Position numbers and translations under genes: made by a program. From Rhodococcus sp. SBT000017 (GTDB lineage Bacteria; Actinomycetota; Actinomycetes; Mycobacteriales; Mycobacteriaceae), in assembly GCF_003688915.1 (NCBI RefSeq), contig NZ_REFU01000001.1, forward strand, positions 992,001 to 1,056,000: a DNA stretch of 64,000 bases. Reading direction: 5' to 3'. Below the pieces are notes generated by a model. That model searched no databases. It saw only the letters and a program-made list of their open reading frames with translations, and was not told the origin of the DNA. Shown in pieces: positions 1 to 8,460 of this stretch; within the stretch, counting starts at the first letter, position 1, and every line of letters begins with the position of its first letter.

Positions 1-688
1 CGACGCGCACGGGTTGGTGAGGCGCAAGGGTTCCGTCGGGACGTCGCGCGGTCAGTCGCGGGTCGTCGGCCAGCACGGTGCCGGTTCCGACGACGATGGC
101 GTCGAGCTTGGCTCGCTCGGCGTGGACGTGCGCCCGGGCCTGCGGTCCGGTGATCCACTGACTCGTGCCGTCCGCCGCAGCGCTGCGTCCGTCGAGGGTG
201 GCGGCATATTTCCACGTCACGTGCGGCCGACCGGTGCGTTGCTTGTGCAACCAGGCGCGCAGTGGCCCCTGCCGCACCGCGGTCTCGCCGATCCCCTGTT
301 CGACGCGAATGCCCGCCGCACGCAGGGCGGCCCCGCCGCCCGATGCGAGCGGATTCGGATCGGCGACGGCATGCACGACCGCGGCGATGCCCGCGTCGAT
401 CAGGGCCTGTGAGCACGGTCCTGTGCGGCCGGTGTGGTTGCAGGGTTCGAGGGTCACCACCGCGGTGCCGCCGCGCGCGCGGTCACCGGCCTCGGCCAGC
501 GCGACGATCTCGGCGTGTGGACCGCCGGGCGGACGCGTCGAGCCGATACCGACGACGACGCCACTGGCATCGAGAACGACAGCGCCGACAGCAGGATTGG
601 GACTGCTGATGCCCCGCGCGGACTCGGATGCCTCGACGGCGAGGGCCATGGCGTCCGCGATGGACAGTGCTGCGCCCTGGCCGTTCAT
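1..688 (-). CDS. ribD: Bifunctional riboflavin biosynthesis deaminase/reductase RibD (3' part cut by window edge)
   Basis: RibD deaminates diaminohydroxyphosphoribosylaminopyrimidine and then reduces the sugar, two early steps of riboflavin synthesis in the cytosol. The visible 229 codons read as the cytidine-deaminase-like half: a His-Ala-Glu motif at residues 58-60 and a PCNHTGRTGPC zinc motif with cysteines 83 and 92. After it begins the reductase half (VTWKYAATLDGR, then a SQWITG segment). The gene runs off the left edge, so the C-terminus is not seen. ATG at 688 overlaps the TAA of rpe by one base (TAATG), which fixes the start and indicates translational coupling. The rpe-ribD order is shared with mycobacteria. 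Confidence 0.95.
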   Translation of the reverse strand, partial: MNGQGAALSIADAMALAVEASESARGISSPNPAVGAVVLDASGVVVGIGSTRPPGGPHAEIVALAEAGDRARGGTAVVTLEPCNHTGRTGPCSQALIDAGIAAVVHAVADPNPLASGGGAALRAAGIRVEQGIGETAVRQGPLRAWLHKQRTGRPHVTWKYAATLDGRSAAADGTSQWITGPQARAHVHAERAKLDAIVVGTGTVLADDPRLTARRPDGTLAPHQPVRV

Positions 689-1362
689 TACGACAGGTGG
701 TGTGATGCGCGGGCGGCTCGGTCGCGTAGGTCGCGCACAGCAGCTGCGGGATCGGCGGTGTTGTAGACGGCCGAGCCGGCGACGAAGCAGTCGATTCCCG
801 CCTCTGCGGCCTGCTCGATCGTGTCGGAGTTGATGCCACCGTCGATTTCCACGATCAGTCGCAGATCACCGGAATCGATAAGTGCTCGAACGGCTTTCGC
901 TTTCGCGAGTACCTCCGGCATGAACGACTGTCCGCCGAATCCCGGCTCCACACTCATCACCAGCAACGTGTCGAAGTCGCGCAGGATCTCGAGGTACGGC
1001 TCGATGGGTGTTCCCGGCTTGACGGACAGTCCGGCTTTGGCTCCCGCGGCCCGGATGTCTCGTGCGACGGCGGACGGGTCGTCGGTTGCCTCGGCGTGGA
1101 AGGTGACGTTGTACGCACCCGCCTCGGCGTACGGCGGCGCCCAGCGGGCCGGGTCCTCGATCATCAGGTGGCAGTCGATCGGAATGTTCGTCGCCTTCAG
1201 CAAGCTCTCCACGACCGGCAGCCCCAGGGTGAGGTTGGGTACGAAGTGCGCGTCCATGACGTCGACGTGCAGCCAGTCGGCTCCGGACACGGCATCGGCT
1301 TCGGCAGCCAGACGCGCGAAATCTGCGGACAGGATCGAGGGGGCAATCATCGGGGAAACCAC
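688..1362 (-). CDS. rpe: Ribulose-phosphate 3-epimerase
   Basis: Rpe interconverts ribulose-5-phosphate and xylulose-5-phosphate in the pentose phosphate pathway. The 224-residue protein is full length for this TIM-barrel family: [10 protein letters not shown] at the N-terminus, [13 protein letters not shown] with metal-binding His and Asp, DCHLMI, the [10 protein letters not shown] loop, and VEIDGGI near the C-terminus. The first start is GTG at 1362; an ATG four codons later (1350) directly before IAPS is equally possible, and neither has a clear Shine-Dalgarno sequence. The divergent YjbR-type gene begins only 35 bases away, so the two promoters must overlap. It is coupled to ribD by a one-base overlap. 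Confidence 0.95.
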   Translation of the reverse strand: MVSPMIAPSILSADFARLAAEADAVSGADWLHVDVMDAHFVPNLTLGLPVVESLLKATNIPIDCHLMIEDPARWAPPYAEAGAYNVTFHAEATDDPSAVARDIRAAGAKAGLSVKPGTPIEPYLEILRDFDTLLVMSVEPGFGGQSFMPEVLAKAKAVRALIDSGDLRLIVEIDGGINSDTIEQAAEAGIDCFVAGSAVYNTADPAAAVRDLRDRAARASHHLS

Positions 1363-1397
1363 GATTGACGAGCCTAGCCCAGCGGTATCGTTCGCCC

Positions 1398-1787
1398 ATG
1401 ACCACCATGGATTCCGTGACGGCGGTGATCGCCGAGTTGCCCGAGGTCACCGAGAGTGTTCGGTACGGCCATCCGGCGTGGTCGGTGGGCAAGAACGTGT
1501 TCGCGTGGATTCGTCCGTTCAGCAAGGCCGATCTGAAGCGGTTCGGCGACGAGATCCCGCCCAGCGGGCCGATCCTCGCCGTCCGCACCGCTGACCTCAA
1601 CGAGAAGGAAGCCATCCTCGCCGCCCACCCGCGGGCGTGCTTCACCATCTCGCATTTCGACGGGTTCGCTGCCGTTCTGGTCGACATCGACAACACCGAG
1701 GACGACGAACTGCGAGAACTGATCATCGACGGTTGGCTGGTCTACGCCCCGAGAGACGTGGCCGAGGCATTCCTGGCCGGCGACTGA
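1398..1787 (+). CDS. MmcQ/YjbR family protein
   Basis: A 129-residue protein of the MmcQ/YjbR family, small alpha/beta proteins with a fold like DNA-binding CyaY-type domains; their cellular role is not settled. Recognisable parts are [19 protein letters not shown] near the N-terminus and an acidic centre with [21 protein letters not shown] near the end. I chose ATG at 1398 over the longer frame start at 1365 because family members begin close to this point. There is no clear Shine-Dalgarno; a TATCGT hexamer ends six bases before the ATG, so a leaderless transcript is possible. The gene splits the rpe-ribD and rsmB-fmt blocks and is convergent with rsmB. Confidence 0.8.
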   Translation: MTTMDSVTAVIAELPEVTESVRYGHPAWSVGKNVFAWIRPFSKADLKRFGDEIPPSGPILAVRTADLNEKEAILAAHPRACFTISHFDGFAAVLVDIDNTEDDELRELIIDGWLVYAPRDVAEAFLAGD

Positions 1788-1804
1788 TTCTGCCGCCTTC
1801 CCGG

Positions 1805-3274
1805 TCACATCGGTTTACGCAGCGCCGCCATGAACATTGCATCCGTGCCGTGTCGATGCGGCCACAGTTGCACCGACGTACCGTCGCCGAGTTGCGGCAC
1901 TCCGGGAACCAGCTCGCGGGTATCGAGCTGTTCGACGCCGTAGCGACGGACCGCGTCGGCGACGACGGCGGTGGTTTCGGACAGGTGCGGCGAGCAGGTC
2001 GAATACAGCACCACTCCGCCCGGGCGTACCAGCTCGATCGCCGCGGCCAGAAGTTCCTTCTGCAAGGTCACCAGTGCCGCCACATCGGAGGGTTGACGAC
2101 GCCACCGGGCCTCCGGCCTGCGGCGCAGGGCACCGAGCCCGGTGCACGGCGCGTCGACGAGCACGCGGTCGTAGCCGCCGTCGAGTCCGGACGCTCGACC
2201 GTCGACGGTGTACACCGTCACCGGGAGATCCTTCGTCGTCTTGGACACCAGGTCGGCTCGGTGCGGAGTCGGTTCGACGGCGTCGACCGTGGCACCGTCG
2301 ATTTCGGCGATGGCACCGATCAGGGCAGCTTTACCGCCCGGTCCGGCGCACAGGTCCAGCCACCGGCCACCGTCCTCGCCGACGAGCGGCGCGAGGGTGA
2401 GCGCCCGGCCGACGAGTTGACTGCCTTCGTCCTGCACCCCGGCCAGTCCGTCCCGGACGGCGTCGATCTTGCCGGGATCTCCGCCGTCGAGGAGCACTGC
2501 GTAGGGCGAATAGGGTCCCTCTTCTCCCCCGGTGATCAGCGCCAGCTCTTCCGCGGAGATCTCGCCGGGTCGGGCCACCAGGTGTACCGAGGGACGCGCG
2601 TCGTCGGCCTCGAGCACCGCAGCGAGTTCACCGGCATCGGCACCGAGCGCATCGGCGAAGGCCTGCGCGATCCACTTGGGGTGGGCGTACTCGAAAGCGA
2701 GATGGCCGACAGGATCGACCGCCGTCTCGGGCGCGAGCTCGTCCACCCACTGCGCCGCCGTACGCTCGGACACGCGCCGTAGCACCGCATTGACGAAACC
2801 TGCCTTGCCCGTACCGAATTCGGATCGCGCCAGATCCACCGACGTGGCGACGGCCGCGTGCGGTGCCACTCGGGTGCGGAGCAGTTGGTAGGAGCCGAGC
2901 CGCAGAATGTCGAGCAGCGGCCCGTCGATCTCGGCGGCAGGCCGACCGGCAGCATGGGCGATCACCGCGTCGAGCACACCACGCGCCCGGGACGCACCGT
3001 AGGCGAGTTCGGTGGCCAGTGCCGCGTCGCGCGAGTCCAGTTTGCGCTCTCGCAGCAGGCCGGGGAGCACCAGATTGGCGTAGGCATCCCGTTCACGCAC
3101 CGCCTTCAGGACGTCCCGGGCGGCACGGCGGGCCGGGTCGATCGCGTCGACGCCGCGGGGTCCTGCTCCCTGTGGGGGCCGGTTTCCCTTCGGGCCGCGA
3201 GCTCCCGGCGACTTCTTGACGTGCTTGCGCGGTGGGCTCGACTCGCGCTTACGAGGCCTGTCGGGTTCTGTCAT
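1805..3274 (-). CDS. rsmB: 16S rRNA (cytosine-5) methyltransferase RsmB/Sun
   Basis: RsmB methylates C5 of a cytosine in helix 31 of 16S rRNA (C967 in E. coli numbering) using S-adenosylmethionine. The 489-residue protein has a basic, disordered N-terminus (about residues 1-45), a NusB-like RNA-binding domain (about 48-180) and a Rossmann methyltransferase domain. The latter shows the SAM loop DLCAGPGGK at 307-315, the PCTG motif with Cys377, and YSTCS with Cys427; these are the two cysteines used by RNA m5C methyltransferases. Its ATG overlaps the stop of fmt by four bases, so the two are translated together. fmt-rsmB is a common bacterial pair. Confidence 0.95.
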   Translation of the reverse strand: MTEPDRPRKRESSPPRKHVKKSPGARGPKGNRPPQGAGPRGVDAIDPARRAARDVLKAVRERDAYANLVLPGLLRERKLDSRDAALATELAYGASRARGVLDAVIAHAAGRPAAEIDGPLLDILRLGSYQLLRTRVAPHAAVATSVDLARSEFGTGKAGFVNAVLRRVSERTAAQWVDELAPETAVDPVGHLAFEYAHPKWIAQAFADALGADAGELAAVLEADDARPSVHLVARPGEISAEELALITGGEEGPYSPYAVLLDGGDPGKIDAVRDGLAGVQDEGSQLVGRALTLAPLVGEDGGRWLDLCAGPGGKAALIGAIAEIDGATVDAVEPTPHRADLVSKTTKDLPVTVYTVDGRASGLDGGYDRVLVDAPCTGLGALRRRPEARWRRQPSDVAALVTLQKELLAAAIELVRPGGVVLYSTCSPHLSETTAVVADAVRRYGVEQLDTRELVPGVPQLGDGTSVQLWPHRHGTDAMFMAALRKPM

Positions 3275-4194
3275 CGCGCTACCGCCGTATCGTCCAGCCG
3301 AGCGCCGCGCGCCCAGTCGAGTGCCTTCATGAGCTTCTTGCCCTGCGGTTGAACATCGCCGAGAACCACTGCGGTCGTGCCTGTTCCGACGTGCACGCCG
3401 GACTTGCGAACCTCGATCCGGCCCGGAGCGAGCGTCTCCTCCGAGATCCGAACCGGGGCGATCTTGACGCGGAGTTCACCGATCGTCGTCCATGCGCCCG
3501 GTGCGGGGGTGACCGATCTGATGTGCCGGTCGACGAATGCTGCCGATCGAGTCCAGTCGATGCGCGCGGCGTCGACGCTCACCTTGCTCGCGTAGGAGAT
3601 CCCGTCCTCGGGCTGCGGATGCGCGGATGCCGTCCCGTCCTCGATCGCGTCGAGGGTGGCGGCCAGTAGGTCCGCTCCGCTCGACGCCAGACGGGTGAGC
3701 AGGTCCCCCGTCGTATCGGTTGCCCGCACCCGCTCGGTGACGACGCCGAGGACCGGTCCGGTGTCCATTCCCGCGTCGAGCAGGAAGGTGGAGGCACCGG
3801 TGATCTCCTCGCCTGCGGCGATGGCGGCCTGTACCGGCGCGGCGCCTCGCCACGCGGGCAGCAGCGAGAAGTGCAGATTGATCCAGCCGAAGCGAGGGAT
3901 GTCGAGCACCGGCTGCGGCAGCAGTGCCCCGTATGCAACGACCGGACACACGTCGGGCGCGAGTTCGGTCAGCTGTGAGACGAAATCCGGATCCGAGGGC
4001 TTCGCGGGTGTGAACACAGGTATTCCGTGCTCGTCGGCCAGCTGCCCGACCGGCGACCGCATCGTCTTGCGACCCCTACCGGCTGCGGCGTCGGGGCGGG
4101 TCACCACCGCGATCACCTCGTGGCGTTCGGACTCCAGCAGTCGCTGCAGCGACGGGACCGCGGGCTCCGGTGTACCGGCAAAGACGACGCGCAC
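3271..4194 (-). CDS. fmt: Methionyl-tRNA formyltransferase
   Basis: Fmt formylates Met-tRNAfMet with 10-formyl-THF so that it can start translation. The 307-residue length is standard. The catalytic residues fall at the same numbers as in the E. coli enzyme: Asn106 and His108 in INLHFSLLP, and Asp144 in DAGMDTGP. The tRNA-binding C-terminal domain is present. The start is GTG at 4194, with an AGGGAG ribosome site upstream. In many actinobacteria priA and def lie directly upstream; here an IS110 element sits just before fmt and def is not in the window. The native fmt promoter may therefore have been displaced. Confidence 0.96.
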   Translation of the reverse strand: MRVVFAGTPEPAVPSLQRLLESERHEVIAVVTRPDAAAGRGRKTMRSPVGQLADEHGIPVFTPAKPSDPDFVSQLTELAPDVCPVVAYGALLPQPVLDIPRFGWINLHFSLLPAWRGAAPVQAAIAAGEEITGASTFLLDAGMDTGPVLGVVTERVRATDTTGDLLTRLASSGADLLAATLDAIEDGTASAHPQPEDGISYASKVSVDAARIDWTRSAAFVDRHIRSVTPAPGAWTTIGELRVKIAPVRISEETLAPGRIEVRKSGVHVGTGTTAVVLGDVQPQGKKLMKALDWARGARLDDTAVAR

Positions 4195-4501
4195 TCGAGC
4201 AACTCCCTGGGATGGACGAAAGGATCTCGGGTGTTCATCCTAATGGGACTTGATCGGCGAGTCTCCGGCTGGAACTGGAGCAACCGGACAACGCTGGTCA
4301 CCGAGCCGCTGGTGGGTGAGCACTATTTCAACCTGGAGTGTGGATCGACTCCTAACCCTAGATCGTGTCCCCACCGGTCGGCGAGGGTTCCCAGAATGCT
4401 GATGGGGTGTCGTGCCACCAGAGCACTGATCCATTAGGTCGCCGTCCGGATCCCTCGAGGCTCGCCGACAGTGTCCGATCGAGCGCGAACAGGAGAACCG
4501 A
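4195..4501 (+). ncRNA. Non-coding left end of the IS110 element; candidate bridge RNA region
   Basis: This is 307 bases without a convincing gene, between the fmt start and the transposase start. IS110-group elements are known to encode their bridge (seek) RNA upstream of the transposase, and this segment has several foldable elements. TCCGG and CCGGA face each other around 4263-4287. A TCACC/GGTGA pair lies near 4300-4318. AACCCT at 4354-4359 pairs with AGGGTT at 4384-4389, enclosing a 24-base loop. I see no promoter I would trust, and the boundaries of the RNA and of the element are not resolved. That this part makes a bridge RNA is inferred from family knowledge and position. Confidence 0.45.
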
Positions 4502-5757
4502 ATGATTTTTGTTGGAGACGACTGGGCGGAGGATCACCACGACATCCACGTGATGGACGCCGACGGGAAACGGTTGACCTCACGCCGATTACCCGAAGGA
4601 CTGGCGGGTATCAGTGGGTTTCACGATGTGATTGCCTCGTACGCCCAGGCGCCCGCCGAGGTCGTCGTCGGCATCGAGACCGATCGCGGCTTGTGGGTGT
4701 CTGCTCTGGCCGCGGCCGGATACACCGTGTACGCGGTCAATCCGCTCGCTGCTGCGCGCTACCGAGACCGCCACCATGTCTCGGGTGCAAAATCCGACGC
4801 CGGCGACGCCAAACTCTTGGCCGACCTCGTGCGCACCGACAGGCACAACCACCGCACCATCGCCGGCGACTCGACCTCGGCCGAGGCGATCAAAGTATTG
4901 GCCCGCGGACATCAGAATCTGATCTGGTCCCGTAACCGGCAGACCAACGCGTTGCGCTCGTCCTTGCGCGAGTACTACCCCGCCGCACTCGAGGCCTTCG
5001 ACAGTCTTCATCACGGCGACGCCGTCGCGGTGCTCTCGCGTGCCGCCTCGCCCGCCGAAGCATCTCACCTGAGCGCAGCGACGATCCGATCGATCCTGAA
5101 AAAAGCTGGGAGACAACGCAATATCGAATCACGCGCTGAAGAAATTCGCGTTGCATTGCGTACCGACCATCTCACGGCACCACCTCCTGTTGCCGCTGCG
5201 TTCGCCGCCACCACCCGCTCGGCGGTGGCGCTGATCGCGGAGTTGAACCGTCAGATCGTCGACCTCGAAGCCCAACTGACCCGCCATTTTGAAACACACC
5301 CGGACGCCGCTATCTACCTCTCCCTGCCAGGAATCGGTGTCATCCTCGGCGCCCGGGTGCTCGGTGAATTCGGCGACGACGTCGCCCGCTACACCAACGC
5401 CAAGTCTCGCAAGAATTACGCCGGTACGTCACCCCTGACAGTTGCGTCGGGCAAGAAGCGGGCCGTACTGGCTCGTCATATCCGCAACCGGCGGCTCTAC
5501 GATGCCATCGACCAGTGGGCGTTCTGCGCCCTCAACCAGAGTCCGGGCGCACGCGCGTTCTACGACCACCACCGCGCTGCCGGAGACCTCCACCACCAAG
5601 CGCTCCGCGCACTCGGCAACAGACTTGTCGGGCTCCTGCACGGGTGCCTACGTCACCACACCGAATACGACGAACACACCGCTTGGGCACACCGCACCGG
5701 GCAACAACCAGCCGCAGCTTGACAAGTTACGGACCTGGGATGTCTAGGGAGTCGCGA
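4236..5757 (+). mobile_element. IS110-family insertion sequence (ends approximate)
   Basis: A single transposase gene with about 250 bases of non-coding sequence on its left and only a few tens of bases on its right, the usual layout of the IS110 group. IS110 elements lack terminal inverted repeats and make little or no target duplication, so the ends cannot be fixed from sequence alone. The outer limits are the fmt start (4194) and the PadR gene stop (5786). A CT dinucleotide occurs at plausible places on both sides (4249-4250 and 5744-5745), but such a short match proves nothing. It interrupts an otherwise conserved housekeeping block. Confidence 0.7.
4502..5722 (+). CDS. IS110-family DEDD transposase (RNA-guided recombinase)
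   Basis: The 406-residue protein has both IS110 domains. The N-terminal RuvC-like DEDD domain shows Asp6/Asp7, Glu59 in GIETDRG, and Asp99 and Asp102 in KSDAGDAKLLADL. The C-terminal Transposase_20 domain shows a helix-hairpin-helix LPGIG at 275-279 and AGTSPLTVASGKK at 307-319; by comparison with IS621, Ser316 is the likely nucleophile. The frame is intact, so the element could be active. ATG at 4502 has AGGAG six bases upstream. Codon use is slightly less GC-biased than its neighbours in places (ATTTTTGTT at the start), fitting mobile origin. Confidence 0.93.
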   Translation: MIFVGDDWAEDHHDIHVMDADGKRLTSRRLPEGLAGISGFHDVIASYAQAPAEVVVGIETDRGLWVSALAAAGYTVYAVNPLAAARYRDRHHVSGAKSDAGDAKLLADLVRTDRHNHRTIAGDSTSAEAIKVLARGHQNLIWSRNRQTNALRSSLREYYPAALEAFDSLHHGDAVAVLSRAASPAEASHLSAATIRSILKKAGRQRNIESRAEEIRVALRTDHLTAPPPVAAAFAATTRSAVALIAELNRQIVDLEAQLTRHFETHPDAAIYLSLPGIGVILGARVLGEFGDDVARYTNAKSRKNYAGTSPLTVASGKKRAVLARHIRNRRLYDAIDQWAFCALNQSPGARAFYDHHRAAGDLHHQALRALGNRLVGLLHGCLRHHTEYDEHTAWAHRTGQQPAAA

Positions 5758-5785
5758 GCGCTGCGGACGATTCCGCACCAGCCGA

Positions 5786-6526
5786 TCACGTCGCGTCGGG
5801 GGCGTCGACCGTGTCGTCGGGATCTCGATCGGTCGGCGCGTCGTCGGCAAGGATCCGGTACAGCGACCTGCGTGCTTCGGTGAGGATGTCGGCGGCCTGC
5901 TCCACCTGTTTCGGTGTGCCGACTCCGGCGACCTGACCGGCTGCGCCCATCAACTGGCCGATGAGCGCCCGAAGATCCCGGGCGTCGACACCGACGGACC
6001 CTGCCACGTCGTCCCAAGGGCTCCCCAGGTCGGCGCGATGAGCCTCGACGTGTGTTCGCCCCTCGTCGGTCAGCGCAGCCGTCTTGCGGCCGGCAACCTT
6101 GTCGATCAGGACCAGGCCCTCGTCTTCGAGTTGCGACAGGGCCGGGTAGATGGAGCCCGGACTCGGCTTCCAGGTGCCGTTGCTCTTCTCGGCGATCTGC
6201 TGGATCAGTTCGTATCCGTGCATCGGACGTTCCTCGAGCAGTAGCAGGATTGCAGCGCGCACGTCCCCGCGTCGCCCTCGTCCTCCCCGACCCCGGCCTC
6301 GACCGAAATCTGCATTCGGCCCGAAACCGCCGGGGCCGAAGCCGTGCCTACTCCGTTCGCCGTGGCCTCTCCTTCCACGACCTCGCTCTCGCGGACCGTG
6401 GTCGTCCGTCGGGCCGTGATCGTCGCTCTGCGCGACCCACATCTGAAATGGCGCGCCTCGCATCTGTCGACCTGCGACTGCGCGGCGTCCGAATTCGTTC
6501 GCGAATGCTTCGAATGGGTGGTTCAT
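5786..6526 (-). CDS. PadR family transcriptional regulator
   Basis: A predicted repressor of 246 residues. The N-terminus (MNHPFEAFANEFGRR) is followed by a long low-complexity segment rich in Arg, Gly and His, then a PadR winged-helix domain: RAAILLLLEERPMHGYELI, then WKPSPGSIYPALSQLEDEGLV, the usual PadR recognition region. A C-terminal helical part probably dimerises. I chose ATG at 6526 because AAGGAG lies seven bases before it; upstream in-frame starts have none. The upstream region carries ATCGA repeats and a CGATATATCG palindrome, suggesting autoregulation. It is divergent from the diguanylate cyclase gene, which may be its target. Confidence 0.9.
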   Translation of the reverse strand: MNHPFEAFANEFGRRAVAGRQMRGAPFQMWVAQSDDHGPTDDHGPRERGRGRRGHGERSRHGFGPGGFGPNADFGRGRGRGGRGRRGDVRAAILLLLEERPMHGYELIQQIAEKSNGTWKPSPGSIYPALSQLEDEGLVLIDKVAGRKTAALTDEGRTHVEAHRADLGSPWDDVAGSVGVDARDLRALIGQLMGAAGQVAGVGTPKQVEQAADILTEARRSLYRILADDAPTDRDPDDTVDAPDAT

Positions 6527-6541
6527 GTCGTTCTCCTTCAT

Positions 6542-6569
6542 ATCGATTGACACATCGACGATATATCGA
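6542..6569. promoter_or_regulatory. Operator-like site upstream of the padR gene
   Basis: Three ATCGA motifs begin at 6542, 6554 and 6565, so they repeat about every 11-12 bases, close to one helical turn. The last two are part of a perfect palindrome, CGATATATCG, at 6559-6568. The local AT content is far above the surroundings. The site lies 16-43 bases upstream of the PadR gene start, where a PadR protein would block its own promoter. Which promoter it overlaps, and whether it also serves the divergent gene, are not visible. Confidence 0.5.
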
Positions 6570-6738
6570 CAATAGATCTTTGGCAAGGTCCCGAGGCAAC
6601 CTCCACGTTTCTGCATCCGAGGAACGCGTCGTCGATCGCTCCTGCTCGTTAGAATGACGCGGTCGGCACGAGCTCTCGTGGACGCGCCGAATACAGCGGC
6701 CGGCTCGAAAGCGCTCGCTCACGAACGAGGGAGGCCGT

Positions 6739-8460
6739 GTGGCCGGATCGACGAGGCGACGCGCGACCGTCGTTCTCGGCTGCGTCCTGGCCGTCGTCCT
6801 GCTCGCCGGCTCCAACGTTCTCGGCCAGCGAATTTCGGTTCTGATCGACGACGTCGCACAGCTCGCAGGTGGTATCACCGCGACGGTTGTCTGCTGGCGG
6901 ACGGCGTCGAGAAGGACGGGCTCCGAACGGCAGTGGCGCGTTCTGATGGCCGCAGGAATGGCGTGCTGGAGTGCAGGCATGGCGGTCTGGGCCTTGTATC
7001 GATCCGCTCTCGACATGCCGCTGCCGACCGCATCGGTAGCCGACGTCGGGTTCTTTCTCTTCCCGATCTTCGCCGTGCCCGCATTGCTCGCCTTCGTCGG
7101 CCTGTCGCCCCGGCGGGCGGCGGCAGGTGCACGCCATGTCTGGGTGATGTCGTTGCTCGACGGGGCCGTCGTCGTCGGGTCACTCTTCGTTCTCTCCTGG
7201 GCCACCGTGCTCGGTGCGGTCGTGCACTCGTCGGAATCCGAGTCCATCGAGTTCCTCGTGGCGATCATGTACCCCATCACCGACCTGGTTCTCGTGGCCA
7301 TGATCGTGCTGCTCGCCGTGATCCCGAAGATCGCGTCGCGGTACCGAACGCAGCTCACCCTGCTCGGTGCCGGGATCCTGATGATGGCGATATCCGACAG
7401 CATCTACGCGTACCTCGTGGCCACCGGTGCGGATTTCATGCCGGTTCTCACCGACAGCGGATTCATCGCAGGCACCGCGCTCATCGCTCTCGCGGCCGCC
7501 GCCCCGACAACCGTCGACGACGATCCCTCGTCGCTGCACGGATCGGACCCCTCTGAGCGGGCGTACGCCGAGACCGTCACCGGTGAAAGAACACAGTTGC
7601 TGTTGCCGTACGCACTCATGGGTGCCATCGGCATCGTGTTGGCGATACTTCGGGTGCAGACCGGGGAGCTGGACTCCACCGTCATCGTGCTCGGGGTGGC
7701 CGTGGTGCTGCTCTCGCTCGTGCGCCAGGTGATCACCCTGGTGCAGAACGACAATCTGCTCCGAAGTCTGTCTCGGGCACAGGCCGAGCTTACGTACCGC
7801 GCGCACCATGACGGGCTGACCGGGCTGCTCAACCGGTCGTCGTTCGACGAACACCTGCGAGCGGCGGTGCACGACGCCCGAGCGGGCCGGGGCCGCGCCG
7901 TCCTGCTGCTGATCGACCTCGACGACTTCAAGAGCGTCAACGACAGATTCGGCCACGGCGGCGGCGATCGGCTCCTGGTCGAACTCGCACGCCGCCTCGA
8001 CCGATGCGTGGTCGACGGGGTGGTGGCGCGCTTCGGCGGCGATGAGTTCACCGCCCTGGTTCACGCCGACCTCGATACCGGTTGCGCGACGGCTGTCCGC
8101 ATCGCCGAGGCGATGCGGACAGCACACGAGATCGACGGCCATTCGGTGTCGATCGGCGTGTGCGTGGGAGCCGTGCAGATCGGTCAGGTCGACCGCACAC
8201 CCGAGGACGACTCCGACGTCCACGACTCCGACACCTCCCACACCTCCGGCGTCGACGAGGACGAGCTGATGCGGCTCGCCGATCGCGCGATGTACAAGGC
8301 CAAACACGAGGGCAAGGCCGGCATCTACGCCTACGACACCGCGGGCACACTCCGCGCGGTGTCGAGCGGTTCCGATCAGGCGATTCTGGGCACCAGACCG
8401 AAAATGGTTGCAGGCGAACCAGATCCGGACCGGTTGATCGGGCCACCGACCAGAACGTAG
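6739..8460 (+). CDS. Membrane-bound diguanylate cyclase (GGDEF domain)
   Basis: The 573-residue protein is predicted to make cyclic di-GMP from GTP. The N-terminal half carries about eight to ten hydrophobic segments (from ATVVLGCVLAVVLLAG onwards to about residue 335). A short coiled linker (NLLRSLSRAQAELTYRAHHD) leads into a full GGDEF domain with DGLTGLLNR, LLIDLDDFKSVND and the active-site GGDEF at residues 433-437. No EAL domain follows. I see no RxxD inhibitory site directly before the GGDEF motif. The start is GTG at 6739 behind GAGGGAGG. The 3' end overlaps the convergent cyclase-family gene by 85 bases. Confidence 0.92.
   Translation: MAGSTRRRATVVLGCVLAVVLLAGSNVLGQRISVLIDDVAQLAGGITATVVCWRTASRRTGSERQWRVLMAAGMACWSAGMAVWALYRSALDMPLPTASVADVGFFLFPIFAVPALLAFVGLSPRRAAAGARHVWVMSLLDGAVVVGSLFVLSWATVLGAVVHSSESESIEFLVAIMYPITDLVLVAMIVLLAVIPKIASRYRTQLTLLGAGILMMAISDSIYAYLVATGADFMPVLTDSGFIAGTALIALAAAAPTTVDDDPSSLHGSDPSERAYAETVTGERTQLLLPYALMGAIGIVLAILRVQTGELDSTVIVLGVAVVLLSLVRQVITLVQNDNLLRSLSRAQAELTYRAHHDGLTGLLNRSSFDEHLRAAVHDARAGRGRAVLLLIDLDDFKSVNDRFGHGGGDRLLVELARRLDRCVVDGVVARFGGDEFTALVHADLDTGCATAVRIAEAMRTAHEIDGHSVSIGVCVGAVQIGQVDRTPEDDSDVHDSDTSHTSGVDEDELMRLADRAMYKAKHEGKAGIYAYDTAGTLRAVSSGSDQAILGTRPKMVAGEPDPDRLIGPPTRT

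Noticed and set aside
4239..4438. CCTAATGG (4239-4246) with its reverse complement CCATTAGG (4431-4438), considered as a bridge RNA guide and its target
   Set aside because: An 8-base match over 200 bases is likely by chance, and it does not reach the CT dinucleotide a guide pairing should include.
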